A stretch of 38,776 nt of DNA from Pseudomonas aegrilactucae (GTDB lineage Bacteria; Pseudomonadota; Gammaproteobacteria; Pseudomonadales; Pseudomonadaceae), in assembly GCF_019168305.1 (NCBI RefSeq), contig NZ_JAHTBI010000002.1, positions 1-38,776 of the forward strand, read 5' to 3'. Positions 1 through 8,856 of the stretch are shown here, one piece after another; within the stretch, counting starts at the first letter, position 1; each line of letters opens with the position of its first letter. The position numbers and the translations under genes are program-made. Below the pieces are notes generated by a model. That model saw only the letters and a list, made by a program, of their open reading frames with translations. It was not told the origin of the DNA and did not search any database.

Positions 1-587
1 AGGAAATTCTCCACCCCCAGTGTCACCGCGATCACCCCGGCAAACTCTCCCGGCGTACGCTCGAAGCGCCGGCTCACCGTAATCACCCATTCCTGGGGGG
101 AGCGGCTCTGGATCGGCGGGCCGATGAACACCTCGCGCGACGGGCTGTCGCGGTGATGAATGAAGAACTCGCGGTCGGCACTGTTGGCCCCGGCCGGGAC
201 CGGGCCGTTCGACGACATCAACCAGCCTCCGTCAGCATCGTAGATGATGATGCCATGCAACTGCATGAGCAGGTTGTCATGCTCTTCCACCAGCGAACGC
301 AGCCGTTCGAGCTGGCGCGGCCCGTCACCATCCACCTTGAGACGCTCGTCAATCCCCAGCAACAGCATCGAGCTCTGGCGAATGACACCTTCGGCATAGG
401 TGTCCAGTGCCTGGGTCAGGTTGAGGCTGTGCCCATTGACCTCGCTCAAGGCACGCTCGCGCGACGACCAGATTTTCCACCCGGTCAGCGATGCCAGCGA
501 AAAACAGATCACCAGCAAGAGTAAAACCGCAAGGCGCACGTCACGTTTGCGGGGCGCCATTCCTGGCAAAGGGAGGGTGGTCATCAT
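1..587 (-). CDS. Membrane sensor protein, N-terminal part (probable diguanylate cyclase), cut by window edge
   Basis: Partial gene reading out of the window; only about 195 N-terminal residues are present. They show a short basic N-terminus, one hydrophobic membrane segment at about residues 16-34 (VRLAVLLLLVICFSLASL), then a periplasmic region. That region contains IIIYDADGGW and ADREFFIHHRDSPSREVFIGPP, a pattern I recognise from the dCache sensor domain of Pseudomonas diguanylate cyclases. The output domain lies outside the window, so GGDEF is an inference and a histidine kinase is possible. The start is the first of two adjacent ATG codons, six bases after a GGAGC ribosome-binding site. 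It follows the catabolic operon on the same strand, separated by a hairpin at 674-696, and is probably an independent gene. Confidence 0.7.
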   Translation of the reverse strand, partial: MMTTLPLPGMAPRKRDVRLAVLLLLVICFSLASLTGWKIWSSRERALSEVNGHSLNLTQALDTYAEGVIRQSSMLLLGIDERLKVDGDGPRQLERLRSLVEEHDNLLMQLHGIIIYDADGGWLMSSNGPVPAGANSADREFFIHHRDSPSREVFIGPPIQSRSPQEWVITVSRRFERTPGEFAGVIAVTLGVENF

Positions 588-673
588 AAAGCGCTCCGGC
601 GATGCCATAACTAAAGGCATCCTGCCATCAGCTGTAACCCGGAATGCCGCGCACTGCAAGTAGTGATCGAGAG

Positions 674-696
674 TGCCCGACCACGCGCGTCGGGCA
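674..696. terminator. Hairpin after the catabolic operon, possible terminator
   Basis: TGCCCGAC (674-681) pairs perfectly with GTCGGGCA (689-696) across a 7-base loop. The run TTTT follows on the plus strand; read on the minus strand the hairpin is preceded by AAAA and followed by CTCTCG. It lies 17 bp past the stop of the last gene of the minus-strand operon, so it may end that transcript, but the T-tract is on the wrong side for a textbook terminator in that direction. Confidence 0.45.
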
Positions 697-712
697 TTTT
701 CATTGAGCAGCG

Positions 713-1717
713 TCAGACAAACGCATCGGCAAAGAAGTTGTCGGGCGCCAGTGCACGGTCCTGGACAAAATCACGCCGCGCCGAGTCGACCACGATCGGC
801 GCACCGCAGGCATACACCTCGAAGTCCTTGAGGCTGTGGAAGTCCTGCAGCACCTGGCGATGCACGAACCCGGTAGCGCCCTGCCAGTCACACGCCTCAC
901 CCGGTTCGGACAGCACCGGGGTATAGCGCAGCCAGGGCAACTGCGCCTGCCAGGCCAGCAACTGGTCATGGCGATACAGGTCCTCGCGCCGCCGCCCGCC
1001 CCAGTACAGGTACACCGGGCGCCGGTTGTCACCCTGCTCGCGCAACTGCTCGAGCAACGCCTGGATCGGGGCGAAACCCGTGCCGCTGGCCAGGAAAATC
1101 ATCGGCCGCTCGCTGTCACGCAGGTAGAACGAGCCGAACGGCCCTTCCAGACGCAAGATCGCCCTGGGCTGCAGGGCATTGAACACATGCCCGCTGAACA
1201 CGCCGCCAGGCATATGGCGGATGTGCAGTTCCAGCTGGTTGTCGTGCGCGGCACGGGTCGCCATCGAGTAGCTGCGCCGGCTGCCATCCTTGAGCAGCAC
1301 CTGCACGTACTGCCCCGGGAAATAGCCGAAGCTTGCCCCTGGGGCGAGCATCAGGCGCAGCACGGCAACGTCATGGCTGACCTTGTCGATACTGGCCACC
1401 CGCACGCCCATCTGCTGAATGCTGACACCCCGCAAGGCGGTCACTTCCGGCGCCTCGATCACCAGGTCCGAACGCGCCCGGGCGCAGCAGAACAATGCCA
1501 GGCCCTGGGCACGCTCGGCGTGGCTGAGCACCTCCAGCGGGCTGTCGCCATGCTCCACCTCGCCGCTGAGCACCTGGCCCTTGCAGCTGCCACAGGTGCC
1601 GGTGCGGCAACTGTGCTTGAGCATCAGGCCGTCGGCCAGTGCGCCATCCAGGACGGTTTGCTGCGCGGTGAGCGAACAGCTCAGGCCCACCGGCAGAATC
1701 TGCAGTTGAAAGCTCAT
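713..1717 (-). CDS. Ring-hydroxylating dioxygenase reductase component (2Fe-2S / FAD / NADH)
   Basis: 334 residues. It would carry electrons from NAD(P)H through FAD and a [2Fe-2S] centre to the Rieske ferredoxin at 10246-10599. The N-terminal plant-type ferredoxin domain has the ligand set Cys37, Cys42, Cys45 and Cys77 (CRTGTCGSC and a later CC pair). It is followed by an FAD domain with RSYSMA and an NAD domain with GTGFAPIQALL. Length and domain order match BenC and NahAa family reductases. It is the last gene of the operon, 11 bp after the aldolase gene. Carrying its own plant-type cluster while the operon also encodes a Rieske ferredoxin is the arrangement of naphthalene-dioxygenase-like (class III) systems. 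The assignment to this oxygenase rests on context. Confidence 0.88.
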   Translation of the reverse strand: MSFQLQILPVGLSCSLTAQQTVLDGALADGLMLKHSCRTGTCGSCKGQVLSGEVEHGDSPLEVLSHAERAQGLALFCCARARSDLVIEAPEVTALRGVSIQQMGVRVASIDKVSHDVAVLRLMLAPGASFGYFPGQYVQVLLKDGSRRSYSMATRAAHDNQLELHIRHMPGGVFSGHVFNALQPRAILRLEGPFGSFYLRDSERPMIFLASGTGFAPIQALLEQLREQGDNRRPVYLYWGGRRREDLYRHDQLLAWQAQLPWLRYTPVLSEPGEACDWQGATGFVHRQVLQDFHSLKDFEVYACGAPIVVDSARRDFVQDRALAPDNFFADAFV

Positions 1718-1728
1718 GGTCGATGCCC

Positions 1729-2763
1729 TCAGTGTGCGTGCTTGCCAGCGGCCAACAGGTCCAGCGCCACATCGACGATCATGTCTTCCTGACCGCCAAC
1801 CATGCGCCGCCGGCCCAGCTCGACCAGGATGTCGACGGTTTTCAGGCCATACCGGGTGGCAGCGATTTCGGCGTGGCGCAGGAAGCTGGAATACACCCCG
1901 GCAAAGCCCAGTGCCAGTGACTCGCGATCCACCCGCACCGGGCGGTCCTGCAGCGGGCGCACGATGTCGTCGGCCGCGTCCATCAGGGTGTAGAGGTCAG
2001 TGCCGTGGTTCCAGCCCAGGCGCTCGGCAGCGGCGATGAACACTTCCAGCGGCGCGTTGCCGGCGCCGGCGCCCATGCCGGCCAGGCTGGCATCGATGCG
2101 GTCACAGCCCTCCTCCACGGCGGTGATCGAGTTGGCCACGCCCAGGCTGAGGTTGTGGTGGGCGTGCATGCCGGTCTCGGTCTCGGGCTTGAGCACGGCC
2201 TTGAAGGCACGGAAGCGATCACGGATGTCCTGCATGTTCATCGCACCGCCCGAGTCGGCCATGTACACGCACGTGGCGCCGTAGCTTTCCATCAGCTTGG
2301 CCTGGGCCGCCAACTGCTCGGCCGGGATCATGTGGCTCATCATCAGAAAGCCCACGGTGTCCATGCCCAGTTCGCGGGCATACTCGATATGTTGCCTGGC
2401 GACATCCGCCTCGGTGCAATGGGTGGCCACCCGCACCACCCGCGCACCCGCGTTGTACGCAGCCTTCAGGTCATGCACCGTGCCGATGCCGGGCAACAGC
2501 AAGGTGGTGATCCTGGCATGCGAGATCACATCGGCCACCGCCTCTATCCACTCAAGGTCGGTGTGCGCGGCAAAACCATAGTTGAAGCTGGAGCCTTGCA
2601 GGCCATCACCATGGGCGACCTCGATGGCGTCCACCCGCGCCTTGTCCAGCGCGCGCGCGATGTCTTGCACGTTCTGCAGCGAATACTGGTGACGCACCGC
2701 GTGGCTGCCGTCGCGCAGGGTCACATCGGAAATGTACAGCTTCTTGCCGGGGTTGAAAGTCAT
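1729..2763 (-). CDS. 4-hydroxy-2-oxovalerate aldolase
   Basis: 344 residues, the usual length of the MhpE/DmpG/BphI family. It cleaves 4-hydroxy-2-oxovalerate into pyruvate and acetaldehyde and normally forms a complex with the acylating dehydrogenase encoded just upstream, which takes the acetaldehyde through a channel. The TIM-barrel start [15 protein letters not shown] carries the catalytic Arg and metal-binding Asp, and [13 protein letters not shown] supplies the two metal-binding histidines. The gene starts 10 bp after the dehydrogenase stop, in the order expected for co-production. Local identity of the incoming aldehyde (acetaldehyde or propanal) cannot be told from sequence. Confidence 0.95.
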   Translation of the reverse strand: MTFNPGKKLYISDVTLRDGSHAVRHQYSLQNVQDIARALDKARVDAIEVAHGDGLQGSSFNYGFAAHTDLEWIEAVADVISHARITTLLLPGIGTVHDLKAAYNAGARVVRVATHCTEADVARQHIEYARELGMDTVGFLMMSHMIPAEQLAAQAKLMESYGATCVYMADSGGAMNMQDIRDRFRAFKAVLKPETETGMHAHHNLSLGVANSITAVEEGCDRIDASLAGMGAGAGNAPLEVFIAAAERLGWNHGTDLYTLMDAADDIVRPLQDRPVRVDRESLALGFAGVYSSFLRHAEIAATRYGLKTVDILVELGRRRMVGGQEDMIVDVALDLLAAGKHAH

Positions 2764-2773
2764 GCGGGCGTCC

Positions 2774-3715
2774 TCAGTGGTTGGCCATGGCCTGGGCCAT
2801 GCGTTCGGCGGTCGCCATCGCGGCGCAGGTCATGATGTCGAGGTTGCCGGCGTAGGCCGGCAGGTAGTGCGCGGCGCCCTCGACCTCGAGGAACACCGAG
2901 GTCTTGAGCCCGGCAAAGGTCCCCAACCCCGGAATGTGCAGCGGCTTGTCGGCCGCAATCGCCTCGAACTGCACCTTCTGCTTGAGGCGGTAGCCCGGCA
3001 CATAGGCCTGCACCGCCTGGGCCATTTCCTCGATCGACGCCTCGACCCGGGCCTGCGCGCAGGCCTCGGACAGCACGAACACGGTGTCGCGCATGATCAG
3101 CGGCGGCTCGGCCGGGTTCATCACGATGATCGCCTTGCCCTTGCCCGCGCCGCCGATCACCTCGATGGCCTTGGAGGTGGTCTCGGTGAACTCGTCGATG
3201 TTGGCGCGGGTACCGGGGCCGGCGGACTTGCTGGCGATGGAGGCGACGATCTCGGCGTAGTGCACCTTGGCCACCCGCGAGACGGCGGCGACCATCGGGA
3301 TGGTCGCCTGGCCACCGCAGGTGACCATGTTCACGTTCAACTGCCCCAGGTTCTGCTCCACGTTCACCACCGGTACACAGTAGGGGCCGATGGCCGCCGG
3401 GGTCAGGTCGATCAGGCGGATGCCGGGCTTGAGCGCGCGCAGGCAGGCGTCATTGCGCACGTGCGCACTGGCCGAGGTGGCATCGAAGACGAAGTCGATA
3501 CTGGCGAACTCGGGCATGCGGCTCAGCCCCTCGACGCCTTCATGGGTGGTCGCGACGCCCAGGCGCCGGGCGCGTTCCAGGCCGTCGGAGGCCGGGTCTA
3601 TACCGACCATCACGGCCATTTCCAGGTGCTGGCCGTGACGCAGGATCTTGATCATCAGGTCGGTGCCGATATTGCCGGAACCGATGATGGCGACTTTGTA
3701 CTTGGCGGGGCTCAT
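2774..3715 (-). CDS. Acetaldehyde dehydrogenase (acylating)
   Basis: 313 residues. It oxidises acetaldehyde from the aldolase to acetyl-CoA with NAD and CoA (MhpF/DmpF/BphJ family). The N-terminal NAD-binding loop is [15 protein letters not shown] and the catalytic Cys is near residue 133 in [14 protein letters not shown]. The reading frame is open upstream to 3946, but that part lies inside the ligase gene. The ATG at 3715 overlaps the ligase stop as ATGA and gives the normal family N-terminus [12 protein letters not shown], so I take it as the start. It works as a pair with the next gene. Confidence 0.95.
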   Translation of the reverse strand: MSPAKYKVAIIGSGNIGTDLMIKILRHGQHLEMAVMVGIDPASDGLERARRLGVATTHEGVEGLSRMPEFASIDFVFDATSASAHVRNDACLRALKPGIRLIDLTPAAIGPYCVPVVNVEQNLGQLNVNMVTCGGQATIPMVAAVSRVAKVHYAEIVASIASKSAGPGTRANIDEFTETTSKAIEVIGGAGKGKAIIVMNPAEPPLIMRDTVFVLSEACAQARVEASIEEMAQAVQAYVPGYRLKQKVQFEAIAADKPLHIPGLGTFAGLKTSVFLEVEGAAHYLPAYAGNLDIMTCAAMATAERMAQAMANH

Positions 3716-5571
3716 ACGGCTTCTCCGTAGACTTCGGCGAGGAGGATGACGCTCGGGTCGAGGCTGTCGGCGTACAGCCGCTGCACGGCCTCGGCGCGCA
3801 GGCTCAGGGCGGTGCGTTGGTTGATGTAGCCTTTGTCGGTGATCTCGCCCTCGTTGAGGCTGGGCGGCGAGTCCAGAATCACCAGGCGCACGGCATGCTG
3901 GGACGAGGCGGGGTACTCCCTGGCCAGCGCCTGCAGCCCCGAACACAAGGCCAGGCGCACTTCAGGCTGCAGGGCCAGCTGTGCGCCGTTCATGCCCTGG
4001 CCCGCGGCGCCCAGCAGGTCGCGCAGCGCCTGGGTGGGGTAGACCAGTGCGCCGATCACGTCGCGATCGTGCCCGCCGATCACGCAGTCGCTGGCATACG
4101 GCGCCAGTGCACTGACCAGTCGCGGGCGCAGGGTGCCGACCGAGACCCAGGTGCCGCTGCTGAGCTTGAAGTCTTCGGTCACGCGGCCATCGAACTGCAC
4201 GCCTAGCTCAGGACGTGCCGGGTCGACCAGTCGACCGGCATCACCGATGCGGTAGTAGCCTTCCTCGTCGAACGCCGCCCGGGTGCTGGCCGGGTCGCCC
4301 AGGTAGCGGGGGAACACCGAAGGCCCGCGTACGCGCATTTCCAGCTTGTCGCCAGACGGCACGAACTTGAGCTGGGTACCCGGCACCGGCAAGCCGATGA
4401 TGCCGGCCTTGTCGGCGGCGAAATGCACACTGGTGACCACCGGCGAGGTCTCGGTCGAGCCCCATTCGGTAGCGAAGAACAGCGGCGTGTCACGCACCTT
4501 GTCGGCGCACGCGACCAGCCGGCTCCAGCTGCTCTGGGGCAGCGCGGCTGCGGCGTAGAACAGCATGCGCAGGCGCCCGAACAGCGCCTGTGCCAGCGCC
4601 GGGTCACGCTCCAGGTACGGCAGCAGCACCTCGTAGCCGCGCGGCACGTTGAAGTACAGGGTGGGCCTGACCGACCGGAGGTTTTCCAGGGTGCGGTCGA
4701 TCTGCCCCGGCACGGGCAGGCCGTCGTCGATGTACAGGGTGCCGCCATTGCGCAGCACCAGGTTGAAATTGTGGTTGGCGCCGAACACATGGCTCCACGG
4801 CAACCAGTCGAGCACGATCAGTTCGCCCTGTTCCAGAAACCGCCAGCACTGCGCAATCGCCTGTTGATTGGCGCACAGCATGCCGTGGGTGTTGACCACG
4901 GCCTTGGGCGCCCCGGTGGACCCGGACGTCATCAGGTAGCGCGCCGGGGTGTCGCCGTCCAGGCGTTCGAACGCCGCCATCACCGCCGGGCTCTCGGCCT
5001 TGTACAACTGCGACAGGGGCAACGCGCCGGGGATTTCCTGGGCATTGCGCGCGGCTACCACCGGACAGTCCGGGCCCAGCAGTTCGATGGCACGGCAGTA
5101 GGCATCGCCGTCGTTGACGAAGATCAGCGCCGGCTTGAGCACCTCGACGATGGCCTTGAGCTTGCTGCAGCCACTGGCGGTGTTGCGTGAATAGGCCACC
5201 GACACGGTCGATACCGCTATGCCCACATGCATCGCCGCCAGGGTCAGCAGTGCCTGGTCCAGGTCGTTCTCCGAGAGCATCAGCAGCGGTCGACCCGCCG
5301 CAGTGTCCAGCTCCAGCAGGCCCTGGGCCAGTGCGCCGACCCGCTGGCGCACCTGCGCATAGCTCAGGCTGAACCAGCCGGCACCGCGCCGCTCGGCCAG
5401 GTAGGCGCGCTCCGGCGCCTGCACCGCCCAGTGCTCCAGCCACTGCCCGATACAGCGGGCATAGGGTTGCAGCGGCTCGGGCGAACTGAGCACGAAGCTG
5501 CCGTCGGCACGTGGTTCATACAGCACCCTGGCGGGTGCCAACTGGGTAGGATCATTATGGAAATCGTACAT
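3712..5571 (-). CDS. Feruloyl-CoA-synthase-like acyl-CoA ligase
   Basis: 619 residues of the adenylate-forming (AMP-binding) superfamily, closest in feel to feruloyl-CoA synthase (Fcs), which is of similar length. The ATP-binding loop TSGSTGAPK lies at about residues 215-223; [12 protein letters not shown] and YRIGDAGRL are further core motifs. It should activate an aromatic or other organic acid as a CoA thioester. There is no enoyl-CoA hydratase/aldolase, thiolase or vanillin dehydrogenase gene beside it, so classical ferulate degradation is not supported here. It might activate the acid freed by the ring-fission hydrolase, or the initial substrate. The ATG at 5571 follows GAGGG by six bases; a TTG at 5586 is an alternative. 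It overlaps the next gene by 4 bp. Confidence 0.8.
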   Translation of the reverse strand: MYDFHNDPTQLAPARVLYEPRADGSFVLSSPEPLQPYARCIGQWLEHWAVQAPERAYLAERRGAGWFSLSYAQVRQRVGALAQGLLELDTAAGRPLLMLSENDLDQALLTLAAMHVGIAVSTVSVAYSRNTASGCSKLKAIVEVLKPALIFVNDGDAYCRAIELLGPDCPVVAARNAQEIPGALPLSQLYKAESPAVMAAFERLDGDTPARYLMTSGSTGAPKAVVNTHGMLCANQQAIAQCWRFLEQGELIVLDWLPWSHVFGANHNFNLVLRNGGTLYIDDGLPVPGQIDRTLENLRSVRPTLYFNVPRGYEVLLPYLERDPALAQALFGRLRMLFYAAAALPQSSWSRLVACADKVRDTPLFFATEWGSTETSPVVTSVHFAADKAGIIGLPVPGTQLKFVPSGDKLEMRVRGPSVFPRYLGDPASTRAAFDEEGYYRIGDAGRLVDPARPELGVQFDGRVTEDFKLSSGTWVSVGTLRPRLVSALAPYASDCVIGGHDRDVIGALVYPTQALRDLLGAAGQGMNGAQLALQPEVRLALCSGLQALAREYPASSQHAVRLVILDSPPSLNEGEITDKGYINQRTALSLRAEAVQRLYADSLDPSVILLAEVYGEAV

Positions 5572-5633
5572 CGCACGCCCTCGCAAGCGCGGCAGGCCAT
5601 CGGCCCGCTGCTCACTGGTTTTATTGTTGTCAT

Positions 5634-5660
5634 CGCCACCGGGCGGTCAGGCCGGTGGCG
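5634..5660. other. Stem-loop inside the catabolic operon
   Basis: CGCCACCGG (5634-5642) pairs with CCGGTGGCG (5652-5660) over a 9-base loop, in the 107-bp gap between hydratase and ligase genes. No T-run follows on the minus strand. It may stabilise or process the mRNA or partly attenuate it. An A-rich motif of the Crc/Hfq type (AACAATAA on the minus strand, 5621-5628) follows directly. Confidence 0.4.
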
Positions 5661-5678
5661 GGGTACAGCCCAACGGGC

Positions 5679-6461
5679 TCAATCGAAGCGACAGCTCACT
5701 TCGCCAAGGCGGGTCAGGCGCAGGCGCAGGCTGTCGCCTGCCACCACCGGCACCATCGGCCCCAGCGCGCCGGACAACAGCACATCGCCCGCCTGCAACG
5801 GGCGGCCCGCCAGGGCCATGGTGCGCGCCAGCCACAGGCAGGCATCCAGCGGGTTGCCCATGCACGCAGCGCCCACGCCGATGGCCGCCTGGGTACCGTT
5901 CTTCTCCAGCAGCATGCCTTCCAGGGCCAGGTCCAGGCCGCGCAGGCTGAGCGGCGTCTTGCCCAGTACGTAGAGGCCGGAGGACGCATTGTCGGCCACG
6001 GTGTCGACCAGGGTGATGCGCCAGTTCTCGATCGCCGAATCGACGATCTCCAGCGCCGGCAGCACGTGGTCGACCGCGCGCAGCAGTTCACCCAGGGTGG
6101 TGTCGGGGTTGGGCAGGTCACGGCCCAGCACGAAGGCGATCTCGCCCTCGGCCTTGGGCTGGATCAGCCGCGTGCTGTCGATGGCCTCGCCATCGCGGCA
6201 TTCCATGTCGGCGAACAGCATGCCGAAGTCGGGCTGGTCGACACCCAGTTGCTGCTGCACCGCCAGCGAGGTCAGGCCGATCTTGCGCCCGCTCAGGCGC
6301 CGACCGGCGGCCAGCGCGGCCTGGGTATTGAGTTCCTGCACGGCGTAGGCATCGTGCAGCGACTGGATATCGAAGTGCTCGCTGATGCGCCCGCACGGGG
6401 TGCGGCTCGAACGTGCGTGGGCCAGGGCCGCAGCCGCAGCCTGAAGGTTTTGCTGAGTCAT
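5679..6461 (-). CDS. 2-keto-4-pentenoate hydratase
   Basis: 260 residues, typical for MhpD/BphH/XylJ hydratases. It adds water to 2-hydroxypenta-2,4-dienoate to give 4-hydroxy-2-oxovalerate, the aldolase substrate. Family motifs are GRKIGLTSLAVQQQLGV, FADMECRDGE and KAEGEIAFVLGRDL, the last carrying metal-binding Glu residues. The frame continues upstream into the neighbouring gene, but the ATG at 6461 has AGGAG eight bases before it and gives the family N-terminus. With the aldolase and dehydrogenase it forms the standard lower meta-cleavage pathway. The closely related oxalocrotonate decarboxylase is the main alternative, made less likely by the presence of a hydrolase-type upper branch. 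Confidence 0.92.
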   Translation of the reverse strand: MTQQNLQAAAAALAHARSSRTPCGRISEHFDIQSLHDAYAVQELNTQAALAAGRRLSGRKIGLTSLAVQQQLGVDQPDFGMLFADMECRDGEAIDSTRLIQPKAEGEIAFVLGRDLPNPDTTLGELLRAVDHVLPALEIVDSAIENWRITLVDTVADNASSGLYVLGKTPLSLRGLDLALEGMLLEKNGTQAAIGVGAACMGNPLDACLWLARTMALAGRPLQAGDVLLSGALGPMVPVVAGDSLRLRLTRLGEVSCRFD

Positions 6462-6490
6462 GGGGTTGCTCCTGAACGGATCCGGATGGC

Positions 6491-7462
6491 TTACAAGGCG
6501 CGCGCGCGACTTTCGCGATAACCCTGGTGCAGTTCGTCGACCAGTTCGGCGACGCTGTAGGTGCGGGTAATCTGGCCGACCCCCTGCCCGGCCGACCACA
6601 CGTGCTTCCAGGCCTTGTTGGCCGTGGCGATGTCGCCGGAAAAGTCGATGCTCGGGCGGGTTTCGCTGCGCGGGTCGATACCGGCCTTGTCCAGCGACGG
6701 CTGCATCCAGTTGGCCAGCACACCGCTGACCGCCTTGGTGGTGGTCACTTCATCCAGCGAGCACGCCACCAGCATGTCGCGATAGGCGTCTTCGACCAGG
6801 CTTTCGTGGGCCGCGATCAGGCGCGTGCCGACCAGCGAGAAATCGCAGCCCAGCACCTGCGCCGCATGAATGTCGCGGCCATTGGAGATCGCCCCGGCCA
6901 GGCCCAACGGGCCGTCCCAGAACTCACGCACTTCGGCCACGAAGGCAAACGGGTTGTAGCTGCCGGTGTGCCCACCGGCGCCATTGCACACCAGTACCAG
7001 GCCATCGACGCCGGCGGCCACGGCCTTGCGCGCCAGCGCCGGGCTGATCACGTCGGCAATCACCACGCCGCCGTAGGCGTGCACGCTGTCGAGCACACGC
7101 TTGGGGCTGCCCAGCGCCGTGGAGACGATCGGCGGCTGGAAGCGGCGCACCAGCTCAAGCTCGGCGTCGAAACGGTCATAGGTGCTGTGCACGATCATGT
7201 TGAGCATCCACGGCGCCCACTGCTCGCCACGTTGCTGCGCGGCATCACGCTCGGCCACGACCTGTTCCAGCCATTGCTGCAGTTGCTCGACGGTGCGCGC
7301 ATTGGGTGCCGGCATGCTGCCGACGATGCCGGCCTGGCAACAGGCGCCCAGCAGGCGGGGCCCCGACACCAGGAACATCGGCGCCGCCAGTACCGGCAGG
7401 TCGAGCCCGGCAAACAGGTTGAGGAGTTGCTGTTGCGGTGCACTCAGGCTTGTTGTTGTCAT
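6491..7462 (-). CDS. Nitronate monooxygenase / 2-nitropropane dioxygenase family flavoprotein
   Basis: 323 residues with a TIM-barrel FMN fold. The motif CNGAGGHTGSYNPFAF contains the GAGGHTG segment holding the FMN phosphate and the conserved His of the family, and PVLAAPMFLVSGPRL is the usual N-terminus. Members include nitronate monooxygenases and FabK-like enoyl reductases, so the reaction here is open. A role in aromatic breakdown is not standard, yet it sits inside the operon, 29 bp from the hydratase and 31 bp from the dehydrogenase gene. The start is taken at ATG 7462; GTG directly before it (7465) is possible. Codons 2-5 contain AACAACAA, a candidate Crc/Hfq target. Confidence 0.82.
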   Translation of the reverse strand: MTTTSLSAPQQQLLNLFAGLDLPVLAAPMFLVSGPRLLGACCQAGIVGSMPAPNARTVEQLQQWLEQVVAERDAAQQRGEQWAPWMLNMIVHSTYDRFDAELELVRRFQPPIVSTALGSPKRVLDSVHAYGGVVIADVISPALARKAVAAGVDGLVLVCNGAGGHTGSYNPFAFVAEVREFWDGPLGLAGAISNGRDIHAAQVLGCDFSLVGTRLIAAHESLVEDAYRDMLVACSLDEVTTTKAVSGVLANWMQPSLDKAGIDPRSETRPSIDFSGDIATANKAWKHVWSAGQGVGQITRTYSVAELVDELHQGYRESRARAL

Positions 7463-7493
7463 CACGCATCTCTCTTGTTCTGGTTATCAAGGC

Positions 7494-8306
7494 TCAGGCC
7501 TTGCGCGGTCTTGCGGGGCCGGCGCTGCGAATCTCCCAGCCACCATCGCTGTGGATGATGGTGGCGGTGGTCAGGCCGGCGTTCTCGCGTGAGGCCAGCA
7601 GCACATAGTGCCCGGTGTGGTCCTCGGGCTCGGCAATCCGTTGCAGGGGCACGGCCTGGGCCGCGCCGTCCTCGAAACCGGGAATCTGGTTGAGCGGTAC
7701 GCTGCGACTGTTCAAGCCCTCCAGGCTTTTCATCGGTGTGTTGGTCGCCCCCGGCGCCACCCCATTGACCCGGATGTCCGGGGCCAACTCGTAGGCCAGC
7801 TGGCGAATCATGCCCACCAGCGCATGCTTGGCGGTGACGTAGAGAATGCCACCTCCGCCGGCATAAAAGGCACTGTTGGACAGGGTAAAGATCATGCTGC
7901 CACCGGTTTCGCGCAAGGCCGCGATCGAGGCCTGCGCGCCGAGCAGGTAGCCCTGCACGTTGGTGGCGAAGAGTTTCTGGAACGCGCCTTCGAAATCCTG
8001 CGGGGCGATACGCTCCAGGCGCGTGAAATAGTCGAATACCGCGGCGTTGCCGACGAAGGTGTCGAGCCGGCCGAAGGCCTCCAGGGTCGCCGCCACCGCA
8101 CGCTGGTTGTCCTGATAGCGCGCCACGTCGCCCTGCACGGTGATGACCGCCTCGCCCAGCTCGGCGCTCAGCGCTGCCAGCTGCGCCGCATCGCGCCCCA
8201 TCACCGCGACCTTCGCGCCTTCGGCCACGTAGCGGCGCACGATGGCGCTGCCGATGCCGCCGGTACCGCCGGTGACCAGTGCCACCTGCCCTTTCAACCA
8301 AGCCAT
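7494..8306 (-). CDS. cis-dihydrodiol dehydrogenase (SDR family)
   Basis: 270 residues, classical short-chain dehydrogenase close to BphB/HcaB/TodD. It would oxidise the cis-dihydrodiol made by the ring dioxygenase to a catechol with NAD. Motifs: GGTGGIG for NAD binding at residues 13-19, a catalytic Ser near 143, and Tyr156/Lys160 in YVTAK. The sequence NAAVFDYF and the C-terminus with HSDGGWEIR fit the dihydrodiol dehydrogenase branch. It follows the beta-subunit gene after 10 bp. Substrate range is unknown. Confidence 0.9.
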   Translation of the reverse strand: MAWLKGQVALVTGGTGGIGSAIVRRYVAEGAKVAVMGRDAAQLAALSAELGEAVITVQGDVARYQDNQRAVAATLEAFGRLDTFVGNAAVFDYFTRLERIAPQDFEGAFQKLFATNVQGYLLGAQASIAALRETGGSMIFTLSNSAFYAGGGGILYVTAKHALVGMIRQLAYELAPDIRVNGVAPGATNTPMKSLEGLNSRSVPLNQIPGFEDGAAQAVPLQRIAEPEDHTGHYVLLASRENAGLTTATIIHSDGGWEIRSAGPARPRKA

Positions 8307-8316
8307 GTGCAGGCCC

Positions 8317-8847
8317 TCATAGGAACGTGTTGATGTTCTTGCACAGCAACATCGCGTTGGGGATCAGAATCTTGCGCTTGAGCAGCTTGAGGCCGTCGGC
8401 CTCCAGGCGCAGCACGTCCTCGCGCCTGCCGGCGATCTGGTGGTGCTCGTCCAGGCCACGGCTGCGCACGTTGATGAAGCATGAATAGGCCAGGTACTGG
8501 CCCGGCTCGGCGCCGGCATACACCTCGATGTTGCTGACCAGGTGCACATTGCGCGTGGGCGGGTTCTCGGCCCAGGCCGAAGGCTGCTTGAAGCGCGCCA
8601 CGCGGCGCTTCAGCTCGCGCATGCCGTCGTCGAAAAAAGCCATGTGTTCCAGCCGATACGGCCCGGACTTGTCCTCGCGGCGACGGTTCTCGATGCCCGG
8701 CATCCAGTAATGGATCGCCTCGCTGAGGCTGTGCAGCCACGCGTCCCAGCATTCGTCGTCGAGCAGGCGCGCCTCGCGCAGCAAGAACTGTTCGACCCGG
8801 CGGCTTTCCTCGACTGAAACGAGGCTGTCGTGTTGTGCGTATGTCAT
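8317..8847 (-). CDS. Aromatic-ring-hydroxylating dioxygenase beta subunit
   Basis: 176 residues, matching the small (structural) subunit of HcaF/BphE/XylY type, an NTF2-like cone fold. It has ESRRVEQFLLREARLLDDECWDAWL near the N-terminus, IHYWMPGIENRR, and the conserved tail DGLKLLKRKILIPNAML. It builds the alpha3beta3 oxygenase with the preceding gene product. The ATG at 8847 has GAGGGGG just upstream and begins 9 bp after the alpha-subunit stop. Several opposite-strand frames here are compositional shadows. Confidence 0.92.
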   Translation of the reverse strand: MTYAQHDSLVSVEESRRVEQFLLREARLLDDECWDAWLHSLSEAIHYWMPGIENRRREDKSGPYRLEHMAFFDDGMRELKRRVARFKQPSAWAENPPTRNVHLVSNIEVYAGAEPGQYLAYSCFINVRSRGLDEHHQIAGRREDVLRLEADGLKLLKRKILIPNAMLLCKNINTFL

Positions 8848-8856
8848 CTGGCCCCC

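Noticed and set aside
836..1792. Long plus-strand open frames opposite the catabolic genes (also 2732-3730, 8830-10587, 10517-11461, 11439-12632)
   Set aside because: They are antisense shadows of high-GC codon usage. They lack family motifs and ribosome-binding sites, while the opposite strand encodes clear enzymes.
3712..5571. Classical ferulate catabolism gene set
   Set aside because: No feruloyl-CoA hydratase/lyase or vanillin dehydrogenase gene accompanies the ligase.
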